DNA from: Falsirhodobacter halotolerans
GTDB lineage: Bacteria; Pseudomonadota; Alphaproteobacteria; Rhodobacterales; Rhodobacteraceae
NCBI RefSeq assembly: GCF_022899245.1
Contig: NZ_JALJAZ010000001.1
Span: 837,501-901,500, forward strand
Direction of reading: 5' to 3'
DNA length: 64,000 nt
This document shows, piece after piece, positions 38,378 to 48,051 of the stretch. The translations under genes were made by a program, and so were the position numbers. The notes under the pieces were generated by a model. The model was given only the letters and a program-made list of their open reading frames with translations. It was not told where the DNA came from and did not search any database. The stretch's first letter is position 1. The number at the start of each line of letters is the position of its first letter.

Positions 38378-39937
38378 ATGAAAAGGACACTACGGGAGGG
38401 ATCGTTCGTGAAAAACCTGTCGCTAAGCCAGCGCACGCGCAAAGTGGTTGAATGGACCGAACGGGGCGTCGTCGCCTCGCAGCACCGGCGGGCGTCGGAG
38501 GCGGGGGCCGAGGTCCTGCGCGCCGGTGGCAACGCATTCGACGCGGCCATCGCCACCTCCTTCGCCATCGGCGTGGTGGAACCGTGGATGAGCGGGCCGA
38601 TGGGTGGGGGCATGATGGTCCTGTGGCCCGCCGAGGGAACGCCCGAAACCATAGAATTCGGAATGCGGTCCCCGAAAGATCTGGATCCGGCGGATTATCC
38701 GCTGATACCGGGGGCGACCAACCCGGACCTGTTTCCGTGGACGCGGGTTGAGGGGGACCGGAACGCCTATGGCGGTTCGGCGGTGGCCGTGCCGGGCACG
38801 GTCGCGGGGATGGCGATGGCGCATCAACGCCACGGCACGCTTCCCTGGGCCGACCTGCTGGCCCCCGGCATCGCCCTCGCGCGGGAGGGGTTGGAGGTCG
38901 ATTGGTATGCCGCGCTGATCATCGCCTCGGCCACGCGGCAATTGGCGCAGGACACGGATGCGGCGGCGATGTTCCTTATCGACGGGCAATGGCCGAACAT
39001 CGGCGGCTGGACCTCGGCGCGCGATGTGCATCTGGACCAGAGCGCGATGGCCGCCACCCTGACCCGACTGGCCGAGGCGGGGGCCGGGGACTTCTATTCC
39101 GGCGATATCGCACATGCGCTGGCCGATGACGTTCAGGCCAAGGGGGGCCGTCTGTCGGTGGCCGATCTGGCCGCCTATCGCGCGCGGGTGGCCCCGACGC
39201 GGCAGTTCGCGCATAACGGGGGTGTGGTGCACGCGGCGTCCGGTCTCAGCGCGGGGGCGGAACTGGGGGCGGCCCTTGCGGCCGTGAAGGGCGGCGTGGG
39301 GCCGGACAGCCTTGCCGCGCTTGCGGCGGCGCTGGGCGATGCCTATCGCGCCCGTCTGGAAAGCTCGGGGGATGTCGCGCCCACCTGCACCACCAGCTTT
39401 AGCGTCGTGGATGCGGCCGGAAACATGGTGACGGTGACGCAGACGCTGTTGTCGATCTTCGGCGCGCATGTCGTATCGCCGAACACGGGGATGCTTCTGA
39501 ACAACGGGATCATGTGGTTCGATCCGGAACAGGGGCGGCCGAATTCGCTGGGGCCGGACAAGGCCTGCCTGATGAACGTTTGCCCGATGGTGGGGGAGGT
39601 GGGGGATCGCCGCTTTGCGCTTGGTGCGGCGGGCGGGCGCAAGATCCTGCCCTCCGTCGCCTGCCTGACACATTACATCATGGATGGCGGCATGTCTTTG
39701 GAGGAGGCGTTCCACCACCCCCGTCTCGACAATACCGGCGCGGGGATGATTACGGCGGATGACAGCTTCGCACCCGATGTTCTGAACGCCCTTGCACAGG
39801 TGGGCGCGGTCAAGACGGCCCGGCGGGGGGTGTTCCCCTATGCCTTCGCGGTGCCGGCGGGCGTCATGCGGCAGGGGGGCCGGAACTGCGGCTGCACCGA
39901 GATCATGACGCCATGGGGGGACGTGGCCTTCGGTTAG
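38378..39937 (+). CDS. Gamma-glutamyltransferase-family N-terminal nucleophile hydrolase
   Basis: A 519-residue Ntn-hydrolase of the GGT family. Residues GVVASQHRRASEAGAEVLRA and GGNAFDAAIATSFAIGVVEP form the typical start. The self-processing site is expected before the Thr in CTTSFSVVDAAGNMV (about residue 332), which becomes the nucleophile of the small subunit. No signal peptide is evident, so it is likely cytoplasmic. The start at 38378 follows a GGAGGGGGG sequence; an earlier frame start is less likely. It converges with the M20 gene, overlapping by four bases. It could be a gamma-glutamyl hydrolase, a cephalosporin-acylase relative or an oxamate-hydrolase-like enzyme. Confidence 0.87.
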   Translation: MKRTLREGSFVKNLSLSQRTRKVVEWTERGVVASQHRRASEAGAEVLRAGGNAFDAAIATSFAIGVVEPWMSGPMGGGMMVLWPAEGTPETIEFGMRSPKDLDPADYPLIPGATNPDLFPWTRVEGDRNAYGGSAVAVPGTVAGMAMAHQRHGTLPWADLLAPGIALAREGLEVDWYAALIIASATRQLAQDTDAAAMFLIDGQWPNIGGWTSARDVHLDQSAMAATLTRLAEAGAGDFYSGDIAHALADDVQAKGGRLSVADLAAYRARVAPTRQFAHNGGVVHAASGLSAGAELGAALAAVKGGVGPDSLAALAAALGDAYRARLESSGDVAPTCTTSFSVVDAAGNMVTVTQTLLSIFGAHVVSPNTGMLLNNGIMWFDPEQGRPNSLGPDKACLMNVCPMVGEVGDRRFALGAAGGRKILPSVACLTHYIMDGGMSLEEAFHHPRLDNTGAGMITADDSFAPDVLNALAQVGAVKTARRGVFPYAFAVPAGVMRQGGRNCGCTEIMTPWGDVAFG

Positions 39938-41070
39938 GCCAGCGTCGTCAGCAGCCCCACCATGATCCGTGTGCGGGGCACGATCATGTCCTCGTGGATA
40001 TGTTCCTCCAGCGTATGCAGACCCGCACCGATCACCCCGAGGGAACAGAGGCTCGGCACCCCCATCGCGCCGGTGAAATTGGCATCCGACCCGCCGCCCT
40101 GACTGCGATGCGGCATATCAAGCCCCAGTTCCGCCGAAAGCCCGCGCGCCAGATCGTAGATCGCCATGGTGCCAGGCATCTCCGGCTCCCATACCGGGCG
40201 GGTGACGCCGCGCGTGACGGTGAAGGTGACCCCGTTGCGGTCCCCGCTCAGCGCCAGCATCCGGTCAACGCCCGCGTCCAGATCCTCCTGCCGTTTCGCC
40301 ATGGACAGGCATTGCGCGCGGGCAAAGGACGGCACGCAGTTCACCCACTGCCCCGAGGACAGGTCGTTGCAGGAAAAGGTGCAGTCCTCGGTCGTCATCT
40401 CCTCGATCTCGATGATCCGGCGGGCCAGTTCGCGCACGGCGCTGACCCCGCCCTTCACATCCGCCCCCGCATGGCTGGGGCGGCCGGTCGCCGTCAGATC
40501 GAAACGCGCAATGGCATAGCGGCCCGTGGTCACGCCATTGTCGGGATGGCCCGGTTCGGGGCAGAGCACGTATTTCGCCCGCCGCGCCTCCATCTCGATC
40601 AGGCGGCGGGTGGCGGGGGTGCCGATCTCCTCGTCCGGGGTGAACAGGGCGGTGATGGGCAGCGGCGTCGCAAGACCCGCCTCCTGTATCCGGCGAATGG
40701 CCTCCAGCGTGATGTAGTTGCCGCCCTTCATATCCTGGATGCCGGGGCCATAGACCTTGCCCCCCTCGCGCCGGAAGGGGTTTTTCGCCAGCGTGCCCAC
40801 CGGATGCACGGTATCCATATGGCCGGAAATCAGGATGCCGGGCGCGCCCATGTCGGGATGGGGAAACCGCGCGCGGACCGACCCGCCAAGGCCCATCGTG
40901 CCGGGGATGCGTTCGACGGTCGCGCCAAGTTCGGCGCAGTCCACGGCGACAAGGTCCATCATCCTGTTCAGGGCATCGGCGTCATAGGTCGGGCTTTCGC
41001 ATTCGATCCACGGGCGCATTCCGTCAATGATGGTGTCGGTGTCGAAGGGCAGGGTTCTCCAATCGGTCAT
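39934..41070 (-). CDS. M20-family metallopeptidase (glutamate carboxypeptidase/ArgE-DapE type)
   Basis: A 378-residue dizinc peptidase. Motif ILISGHMDTVHPVG (about 79) holds the first His and Asp, GPGIQDMKGGNY (about 109) the bridging Asp, and LFTPDEEIGTP (about 143) the general base and ligand Glu. It differs from the M20 gene at 37 kb and resembles CPG2-type enzymes that release a terminal Glu or similar residue. It is downstream of the MlrC-family gene on the same strand. Confidence 0.9.
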   Translation of the reverse strand: MTDWRTLPFDTDTIIDGMRPWIECESPTYDADALNRMMDLVAVDCAELGATVERIPGTMGLGGSVRARFPHPDMGAPGILISGHMDTVHPVGTLAKNPFRREGGKVYGPGIQDMKGGNYITLEAIRRIQEAGLATPLPITALFTPDEEIGTPATRRLIEMEARRAKYVLCPEPGHPDNGVTTGRYAIARFDLTATGRPSHAGADVKGGVSAVRELARRIIEIEEMTTEDCTFSCNDLSSGQWVNCVPSFARAQCLSMAKRQEDLDAGVDRMLALSGDRNGVTFTVTRGVTRPVWEPEMPGTMAIYDLARGLSAELGLDMPHRSQGGGSDANFTGAMGVPSLCSLGVIGAGLHTLEEHIHEDMIVPRTRIMVGLLTTLA

Positions 41071-41079
41071 TCGGTCCTC

Positions 41080-42567
41080 TCAGGCGGGTTGGAACGCGGG
41101 GCCAAGCGCCCCGATGCGGCGGCCGGGCCGCAGACGCGTCCACGGCAGACGGGCGGGATCCACCGCCATCGGGCCGGGGGCGGCGCAGACCAGAAGGTGG
41201 CTGGCGATGGGATCGAAATCGGCGCGGAAATGGACCGAGCTTTTGACGATCAGGATCGGTTCCTCCTCGGGGATGATGCCGACCTGACGGAACATGCCGC
41301 GATCGGCCATCTGCGCCTTGGCCGACACGGTGACGATGCGCAGCGCGCCCACCCGCAGGCAGGCCGATGGCCCCATCTCCATCACCCGGCCGCGGTAATA
41401 GGGGCCGGTGGCGGTGAAGGTGCCGTCCGACAGCGCCTCGACCGTGGCCTCCACCTCGAACGGTGTATCCCCCGCCACCCCCGACTGCCCGCCAAGGGTG
41501 AAGCGCCGCGTCGCGCCCACGCCCGCCGCATGGGCCGCCCGCGCGGCGGCGGGGTCATAGAGGTTGCCGATCGCCCCCCGCGCGCCCGCCGCGACCATCG
41601 CGCGGATCATGCCGGTGGTGTTGCTGTCCGCCCCCGCGCCGGGATTGTCCTGCGTGTCCGCGATCACGACAGGGCCGTGGCGCGACCGCAGGTACAGCGC
41701 CTCGGCCACGCCATCCTCGGGGGTGAAGACCCGCCCGAGGAACGCCGGTTCCTGGGCGTTCACCGCCGCCAGCATCGCGTCGGCGGCCCGGTCCGCATCG
41801 GGACCATAGGCGAGGATCGTCATCTGGCATTCGGGAAAGTCGGCGGCGGGAAACCCCATGTTGAAGCTCATCGCGCGGTCGTTGCCCGCAAGGTCCGCAA
41901 GGCGGGCGTAAAGCCCGCGCGCCGGATCGGCATGGGTGCATTGCCACGCGATCGCCGTCAGGAAATCGGGCACCCGCATCGCCTTGGTCGGGCGACTGCC
42001 GTCCAGCATCGCCCCCAGCGACCGCGCGCCGCGCAGGCCCGTTTCGGCCATATCGACATGCGGATAGGTGCGATAGCTTTCCAGAACATCCGCCAGATCG
42101 AACATCGCCTGCGTGACATTGGCGTGCAGGTCCAGACACACCACCACGGGCACATCCGGTCCGATGGCGGCGCGCAGACGGGCCAGCAGCTCGCCCTCTC
42201 CGTCGTCGTGATGTTCGGTCACCATCGCCCCGTGCAGATCAAGAAACACGCCATCGACGGGCCCAAGGTCCACGATCCGCTGGATCAGTTCGCCCGCGAT
42301 ACGTTCGAACGCATTCTCCGTCACATGGGCCGAGGGGGAGGTGGCGCAGAACAGCGTGGGCAGCAGTTCCCACCCCGCCGCCCACCCGTGACGGATCGCG
42401 CCGGAAATGGCCGCGTTGATGTCGGCGCACGCGGTCAGAATCTCGTCGCCGCGCAGCATCCGGCCCGACCCGCCCCCATGGGCGAAATCGTCATAGGTGG
42501 CCTTGGTCGGGGCGAAGGTGTTGGTCTCGTGCAGAAAACCGCCAAGGGCGATACGGGGCATGGGCAT
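41080..42567 (-). CDS. M81-family metallopeptidase (MlrC-like)
   Basis: A 495-residue protein of the MlrC family, named from the last step of microcystin breakdown, where linear peptides are cut. The conserved start RIALGGFLHETNTFAP, the GPVDGVFLDLHGAMVTEHHD segment (about 107) and VVCLDLHANVTQAMFDLA (about 142) carry the His and Asp residues expected to bind zinc. The C-terminal domain starts near VVIADTQDNPGAGADSNTTG. It directly follows the dipeptide-type transporter genes, a frequent arrangement that suggests it acts on an imported peptide-like or amide compound. Confidence 0.88.
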   Translation of the reverse strand: MPMPRIALGGFLHETNTFAPTKATYDDFAHGGGSGRMLRGDEILTACADINAAISGAIRHGWAAGWELLPTLFCATSPSAHVTENAFERIAGELIQRIVDLGPVDGVFLDLHGAMVTEHHDDGEGELLARLRAAIGPDVPVVVCLDLHANVTQAMFDLADVLESYRTYPHVDMAETGLRGARSLGAMLDGSRPTKAMRVPDFLTAIAWQCTHADPARGLYARLADLAGNDRAMSFNMGFPAADFPECQMTILAYGPDADRAADAMLAAVNAQEPAFLGRVFTPEDGVAEALYLRSRHGPVVIADTQDNPGAGADSNTTGMIRAMVAAGARGAIGNLYDPAAARAAHAAGVGATRRFTLGGQSGVAGDTPFEVEATVEALSDGTFTATGPYYRGRVMEMGPSACLRVGALRIVTVSAKAQMADRGMFRQVGIIPEEEPILIVKSSVHFRADFDPIASHLLVCAAPGPMAVDPARLPWTRLRPGRRIGALGPAFQPA

Positions 42568-42571
42568 CCTT

Positions 42572-44194
42572 TCAGGCGGCGACGGGGCGGAAATTGGCGA
42601 AATCCCAGTCCCGTCCGGGGGCTGCGGCCAGAAGCGCGCGGGTGTAGTCGTGCTGCGGATTGCCCAGAACGGCGGCGGCGGGGCCGATCTCCACCACCGC
42701 GCCCTGCCGCATCACGGCCACCTCGTCGCAGATCTGGGCCGCGACGCGCAGGTCGTGGGTGATGAACAGGATGGCGATGCCGGTCCGCGCCTGCACATCG
42801 GCCAGAAGGTCCAGCACCTGCGCCTGAACCGACACGTCCAGCGCCGACACCGCCTCGTCCGCCACCAGAAGGTCCGGCTCCATCGCCAGCGCGCGGGCAA
42901 TGGCGATCCGCTGGCGCTGTCCGCCGGAAAACTGATGCGGATAGCGGGCGGCAGCCGTGGCGGGCAGGCCGACCAGTTCCAGAAGCTCCGCCGCCCGCGC
43001 CTTGGCCGCCCGGCGCGAGGTGCCGTAGTTGCAAGGCCCCTCGATGATGCTCTCCTCCACCGTCAGGCGGGGGTTGAGCGAGCGGTAGGGGTCCTGAAAC
43101 ACCATCTGCAGCTTCTTGCGGTAAGGGTGCAGCCCCCGGCGCGACAGACCCCCGATCTCCTGCCCCGCCACGCGGATGCCCCCCGAACTGGGGTCGATCA
43201 TCCGCATCACGCAGCGCGCGACGGTGGATTTGCCGGACCCGCTTTCCCCCACGATGCCCAGCGTGCGTCCCGCCGTCAGTTCGAAGGTCACATCGCGCGC
43301 GGCATGGGTGCCCGTGCGTTTGCCCAGCATCCCCCCCGCGCCATAGATCTTGTTCAGCCCGTTGACCTGCAGCGCGGGCTTGCGACTGGCCACCGCCCGC
43401 CCCGCGCGCGGCACCAGCGACGGGACCGATGAGAGAAGCTTGCGCGTATAGTCCATCCGTGGCGCGGTCAGGATGTCCGTCACGCGCCCGCTTTCCACCA
43501 GATCGCCGCGGTTCATCACATAAACGCGGTCCGCAATCTCGGCCACGACGCCCATGTCATGGGTGATGAACAGGACCGCCGTGCCGTGCTTTTCCTGCAG
43601 CTCCTTCACCAGTTTCAGGATCTGCTTCTGCGTGGTCACGTCCAGCGCGGTCGTGGGTTCATCCGCAATCAACAGGCGCGGTTCGAGGACGAGGGCCATG
43701 GCGATCATGATCCGCTGCCGCTGCCCGCCCGAAAGCTGATGCGGAAAGCTGCCCGCGATGCGCGTGATGTCGGGCAGGCCGACCTGATCCAGAATGTCCA
43801 TCACGCGGGCATGAACCTCGGCATTGGACAGGCGGGTATGGGTGTTCAGAACCTCGGCGATCTGGTCGCCCACCTTCATCACGGGGTTCAGGGCGGTCAT
43901 CGGCTCCTGGAAGATCATCGACATCTTCGTGGCCCGCCGGTCCCGAAGCTGGTTCGGGGTCAGGGTCAGAAGCTCCTCGCCCTCCAGCCGGATCGTGCCT
44001 TGGGTCACCTTCAGCGACCCCTTGGGCAGCAAACCCATCGTGGCGAGCGAGCTGACGGATTTGCCCGACCCGCTTTCCCCCACAAGGCAGACGGTTTCGC
44101 CCGCCGCGATGGTCAGGGACAGGGCGCGGACCACCTCGGCCCCGTTGGGGGCATCGACCGCGACGTGCAGGTTCTCGATTTCCAGAACGGTCAT
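42572..44194 (-). CDS. Dipeptide/oligopeptide-type ABC transporter, tandem ATP-binding protein
   Basis: A 540-residue protein with two ABC domains in one chain (about 1-260 and 270-540), corresponding to DppD and DppF. Each has Walker A GESGSGKS (about 38 and 308) and a signature ([24 protein letters not shown]). The start at 44194 ([18 protein letters not shown]) agrees with the family; a longer frame upstream is not supported. It follows the permease genes in a four-gene transporter operon. Confidence 0.94.
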   Translation of the reverse strand: MTVLEIENLHVAVDAPNGAEVVRALSLTIAAGETVCLVGESGSGKSVSSLATMGLLPKGSLKVTQGTIRLEGEELLTLTPNQLRDRRATKMSMIFQEPMTALNPVMKVGDQIAEVLNTHTRLSNAEVHARVMDILDQVGLPDITRIAGSFPHQLSGGQRQRIMIAMALVLEPRLLIADEPTTALDVTTQKQILKLVKELQEKHGTAVLFITHDMGVVAEIADRVYVMNRGDLVESGRVTDILTAPRMDYTRKLLSSVPSLVPRAGRAVASRKPALQVNGLNKIYGAGGMLGKRTGTHAARDVTFELTAGRTLGIVGESGSGKSTVARCVMRMIDPSSGGIRVAGQEIGGLSRRGLHPYRKKLQMVFQDPYRSLNPRLTVEESIIEGPCNYGTSRRAAKARAAELLELVGLPATAAARYPHQFSGGQRQRIAIARALAMEPDLLVADEAVSALDVSVQAQVLDLLADVQARTGIAILFITHDLRVAAQICDEVAVMRQGAVVEIGPAAAVLGNPQHDYTRALLAAAPGRDWDFANFRPVAA

Positions 44195-44195
44195 C

Positions 44196-45068
44196 TCACG
44201 CCTCTCTTTTGCCCATGCGCGGGTCGAGGATGTCGCGGGCGGCATCGCCCAGCAGATTGATCGCCAGAATGCACAGCGACAGCGCCACCCCCGGCCAGAG
44301 GATGAGCGAGGGCTTCAGCTGGAAATACAACCGCGCCTCGGCCATGATGTTGCCCCATGTCGGCGTTTCGGTGGACACGCCCGCGCCCAGAAAGGACAGG
44401 ATCGCCTCGGTCAGGATCGCGCTGGCGCAGACATAGGTGGCCTGCACCGTCAGCGGCGCGAAGGTGTTGGGCATCAGATGGCGCCACAGCACCCGCGGCA
44501 TCGAAGTGCCAAGCGAGATCGCGGCCTCGACATACGGCTCTTCGCGCGCCGACAGAACAACGGACCGCACCAGCCGGACGACGCGGGGAATCTCGGGGAT
44601 CGTGATCGCGGCCATCACGGTCCAGATGCTGGCCCCCATCAGCGCCACGATCGCGATGGCCAGAAGCACCGAGGGCATGGCCATCAGCCCGTCCATGATC
44701 CGCATGACGACCGCATCCACGCTGCGGAAAAAACCCGACACGAGCCCGATCGCCAGACCGATCGTCACCGCCATGATCGTGACCCCGATCCCGATGACAA
44801 GCGACACGCGCGCGCCATACACGACACGGGAAAAGAGATCGCGCCCGTAATTGTCGGTTCCAAGAAGATATTCGGCCGAGGGTGGCTTCAGCCGGGCAAG
44901 AGGGTTCTGCGCGATCGGATCATGGGGGGCAAGCCACGGCGCGAAGATGGCGGCCACCACGATCAGCAGCAGAACCACGGCGGCAAGGGTCGGCGCGACC
45001 CCCAGACGCAGCGATATCCGGCGGGTGGAAAGGGGCAGGGCCCCACGAAGGCTGTTGCCGGTCATCAA
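44196..45068 (-). CDS. Dipeptide-type ABC transporter permease (DppC-like)
   Basis: A 290-residue permease with an N-terminal helix (about 25-50), the GTDNYGRDLFSRVVYGARVS motif that marks DppC/OppC proteins (about 80) and an EAAISLGTSMPRVLWRHLMP loop (about 192) that contacts the ATPase. It overlaps the DppB-like gene by four bases. Confidence 0.94.
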   Translation of the reverse strand: MMTGNSLRGALPLSTRRISLRLGVAPTLAAVVLLLIVVAAIFAPWLAPHDPIAQNPLARLKPPSAEYLLGTDNYGRDLFSRVVYGARVSLVIGIGVTIMAVTIGLAIGLVSGFFRSVDAVVMRIMDGLMAMPSVLLAIAIVALMGASIWTVMAAITIPEIPRVVRLVRSVVLSAREEPYVEAAISLGTSMPRVLWRHLMPNTFAPLTVQATYVCASAILTEAILSFLGAGVSTETPTWGNIMAEARLYFQLKPSLILWPGVALSLCILAINLLGDAARDILDPRMGKREA

Positions 45069-46006
45069 TAACGGATCCTTGGGTCAAGCAGCGAATAGGA
45101 CAGGTCGATGGCCAGGTTGATCAGGACGTAGATGCCCGCCGTCAGCAGGATCAGCGCCTGGATCACGGGGTAGTCGCGGGCGAAGATGCTATCGACCGTC
45201 AACCGCCCCAGACCGGGGATGTTGAACACGCTTTCCGTCACAACCACGCCGGAAATCAGAAGGGCAAAGCCGGTGCCTATCACCGTCATCACCGGCACGG
45301 CGGCGTTGCGCAGCGCGTGGCGGAACAGCACGCGGCGTTCGGCCAGACCCTTGGCACGGGCGGTGCGGACGTAATCCTCGTTCAGCACATCGAGCAGGCT
45401 GGCCCGCGTCATTCGGGCGATCAGCGCGATATAGATCGACGCCAGCGTCAGCGCCGGCAGAACGGCGCGTTGCGCGAACCCCAGCGGGTCCTGGGTCGGG
45501 GCGACATACCCCTGAACCGGCAACCAGCGCAGGTTCAGCGAAAAAAACGTGATCAGCAGATAGCCGATGACGAAGACGGGAATGGAAAACCCCAGGACCG
45601 AAAAGGTCATGACCGCATGGTCGATCCATGTCTTGTGCCGCCAGGCCGCCAGCACGCCCATCGGCACGGCGACAAGGACCGACAGGGTGATGGTGATAAG
45701 CGCCATCCAGATCGTCGGCCACATCCGGTCGCCCACCAGTTCCAGAACCGGGCGGTTGGAGATGAGCGAGGTTCCGAAATCACCCCGCAGAAGATCGAAC
45801 AGCCACCCGAAGAACTGCACATGCAAGGGCCGGTCCAGACCGAGGCTTTCACGGATGCGGGCCAGTTGATCCGGCGTCGCCATGTCGCCCGCAAGGATCG
45901 CGGCGGGGTCGCCCGGCGTCAGGCGCAGCAACAAAAACACGAAGACCGCGACGATCAGCAGAACCGGAATGGCCGCCAGGACGCGGCGAAGAAGATAGGT
46001 GGACAT
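45065..46006 (-). CDS. Dipeptide-type ABC transporter permease (DppB-like)
   Basis: A 313-residue permease with six membrane helices. The N-terminus MSTYLLRRVLAAIPVLLIVA and the motif YVRTARAKGLAERRVLFRHA (about 209) are typical of DppB/OppB. It is the first permease gene after the binding-protein gene, separated from it by a GC hairpin. Confidence 0.94.
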   Translation of the reverse strand: MSTYLLRRVLAAIPVLLIVAVFVFLLLRLTPGDPAAILAGDMATPDQLARIRESLGLDRPLHVQFFGWLFDLLRGDFGTSLISNRPVLELVGDRMWPTIWMALITITLSVLVAVPMGVLAAWRHKTWIDHAVMTFSVLGFSIPVFVIGYLLITFFSLNLRWLPVQGYVAPTQDPLGFAQRAVLPALTLASIYIALIARMTRASLLDVLNEDYVRTARAKGLAERRVLFRHALRNAAVPVMTVIGTGFALLISGVVVTESVFNIPGLGRLTVDSIFARDYPVIQALILLTAGIYVLINLAIDLSYSLLDPRIRY

Positions 46007-46032
46007 GTCATCTCCCGTAAACGAAGGCGGCC

Positions 46033-46047
46033 GCCCCCGGCGGGGGC
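46033..46047 (-). other. GC hairpin between binding-protein and permease genes
   Basis: GCCCCC (46033-46038) and GGGGGC (46042-46047) form a 6-bp stem around GGC after the binding-protein stop at 46058. It has no T tract and probably adjusts relative expression of binding protein and permeases. Confidence 0.55.
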
Positions 46048-46057
46048 GACGTGTCGG

Positions 46058-47638
46058 TCAGCCGTCGGATTTGCTGACGCCCCAGAAGACGGGGAAGGGG
46101 GCGGAGACGACGCCGTCCAGCTTGTCGCTCCATGCCGAGGGGCTGAAATACTGGCCTAGGTGGATGTAGTTCACATTCTCCATCACATGCGCCTGGATCT
46201 GTTCCGCGACCTGCTTTTGCGCCTCGGCGTCCGGGGCGCTGCCGAATTCGCTCAGAAGCGTTTCGATCCGTTCATCCGTGGGCCAGCCGAACCACGACCG
46301 CTCTCCCCGGCCGCCCATCATGACGTTGCCAAGGGGGTTGGCGACTTCCGGCACGATCCAGTTGGTGAAGAACAGGTTCCAGCCGCCCTCGGCCGGGGGG
46401 GCCATGTTGGCGCGGCGGGTGACGAGCGTCTGCCAGTCCATCGGCTGCATGTCGACGTTGAAACCGGCCGCCCGCAGCGCCTGTGCCGCCACGATGGGCT
46501 GCGCGGTCAGGGTCACGACATCCGTCGGTTGCATCAGGACGACGGGTGTGCCGTCATATCCCGCCTCGGCCAGAAGCGCCTTGGCCCCTTCGATATCCCC
46601 GCCCGAGGTCAGCGTCTCCGACCCCGTCTCGGATGCCAGCGGGGTGCCGCAGCCGGTGATCGCGCCGCAGACCTTGAAGTAATCCGGATTGCCGATCCAC
46701 GCGGTCAGCACGTCCTGCTGGCTCATGGCCATCATCGCGGCGCGGCGGATCTGCGGATTGTCGAACGGGGGGTAGAGGAAGTTCATCCGCCCGATCGCAA
46801 CGCCGCCCAGATCGGCCAGCACCTTGGTCTGGATGCCGTCCATCCCTTCCAGCAGCGGCAGAAGATCGACGGGCACCGCCTCCATATAGTCGATCTCGCC
46901 GTTGATCAGCGCGTTCATCGCGGTCTGGGCATCGGGCATGGTCACCCATTCCACGCGATCGACCAGCACCTCCTTTCCGCCGGAGAACCAGCTCCGATCG
47001 CCGGGGGCGGGGACGTAATCCTCGAACTTGTCATAGACGACGCGGACGCCCGGCTGGAATTCCGCCTCGTTGAACACGAAGGGGCCGGAGCCGACGAATT
47101 CGGTGATGGCGGTGTCCGCCGGGGTGTTGGCGATCCGTTCGGGCATGATGAACAGCGCAAGGCCCGAGGGTTTCGCCATCGCCTCCAGCGTATAGCTGAA
47201 CGGTTCGGTAAGGGTCAGCGTGAATGTCTTGTCATCCGTGGCCTCCAGACTGGCCATGCGGTCGGCCACCATCTGGCCGCCATTGTCGCGTTCCATCCAG
47301 CGCCGGATCGACGCGATGGCATCCGCCGATGTCACATCGCCCCCGTCATGCCATTTCAGGCCGTCACGCAGGGCGAAGGTGTAGGTCAGGCCGTCCTCGG
47401 ACACCTCGAACGTCGCCATCTGGGGCTGAACCTGAAAATCGGAATCCAGCGCCACGAGCGAATCCCAGATCATGGCCGCATTGTCGCGTGTGATGTGGGC
47501 CGTCGTCATCACCGGGTCCAGAACGCGAAGGCCGGAGTGCATGACGGCGGTGATCGTTTCCGCAGTGGCCGGCAGGGCTGTGACAAGACATAGCGCTGTG
47601 GCCGAGGCAAACCGGGCGCATCTGGAATTGAACGTCAT
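46058..47638 (-). CDS. Dipeptide/oligopeptide-type ABC transporter substrate-binding protein
   Basis: A 526-residue family 5 (DppA/OppA) binding protein. The signal peptide is MTFNSRCARFASATALCLVT followed by ALPATAE. Family landmarks are VSEDGLTYTFALRDGLKWHD (about 84) and PPFDNPQIRRAAMMAMSQQD (about 282). It is the first gene of the transporter operon and is divergent from the amidase at 48052. Ligands of such proteins include peptides, opines and various amides. Confidence 0.94.
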   Translation of the reverse strand: MTFNSRCARFASATALCLVTALPATAETITAVMHSGLRVLDPVMTTAHITRDNAAMIWDSLVALDSDFQVQPQMATFEVSEDGLTYTFALRDGLKWHDGGDVTSADAIASIRRWMERDNGGQMVADRMASLEATDDKTFTLTLTEPFSYTLEAMAKPSGLALFIMPERIANTPADTAITEFVGSGPFVFNEAEFQPGVRVVYDKFEDYVPAPGDRSWFSGGKEVLVDRVEWVTMPDAQTAMNALINGEIDYMEAVPVDLLPLLEGMDGIQTKVLADLGGVAIGRMNFLYPPFDNPQIRRAAMMAMSQQDVLTAWIGNPDYFKVCGAITGCGTPLASETGSETLTSGGDIEGAKALLAEAGYDGTPVVLMQPTDVVTLTAQPIVAAQALRAAGFNVDMQPMDWQTLVTRRANMAPPAEGGWNLFFTNWIVPEVANPLGNVMMGGRGERSWFGWPTDERIETLLSEFGSAPDAEAQKQVAEQIQAHVMENVNYIHLGQYFSPSAWSDKLDGVVSAPFPVFWGVSKSDG

Positions 47639-48051
47639 CGTCGATCCTTCGTGCTGTGTTTCAGGCAGGCGTCTTCACCCCAGCATCGGAACGGGTGCGC
47701 CGACCGCTCAAGGAATTTTCGGTGTGTTGGGGTGTTTTTCGCACACCGCTGCAAATACAGGCGGCCTTGGGCGGGACGGTGCGGTTTTTCCGGCGCAGGC
47801 GAACATATCGGGCATGGGCGATCACGCCCAAGGCCGGCACAGCGGGAATGACAACGCGAGCGGCGCTGCGGCGGAACGACCGTTCCCGTTCTCATCTTGA
47901 TGAAAAGTTTGTCGAATGCGCGATCATGGGCCGAAATTTGCGGTGGATGATCGTCGGACCTTCATCCGCGCCATCTCCACCCGCACGGACGTTTCGTCAT
48001 GCGGTTTATGGTTCCTTCCAATGACTCGTCCCCGGAAATGAAAGAGGCCAT
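47639..48051. other. Divergent control region between binding-protein and amidase genes
   Basis: About 410 bases hold promoters for both directions. I see no gene. It is less GC-rich near 47890-47950 and 48000-48040, and a GGCATGGGCGATCACGCCC stretch at about 47811-47829 contains a short inverted repeat (GGGCG, CGCCC). No regulator gene is adjacent. Confidence 0.4.

Noticed and set aside
39913-42762. A 949-codon open frame on the plus strand
   Set aside because: It lies antisense to the M20 and MlrC-family genes and extends into the transporter ATPase gene; its composition (rich in His, Arg, Gly) is typical of the shadow frame in high-GC DNA.
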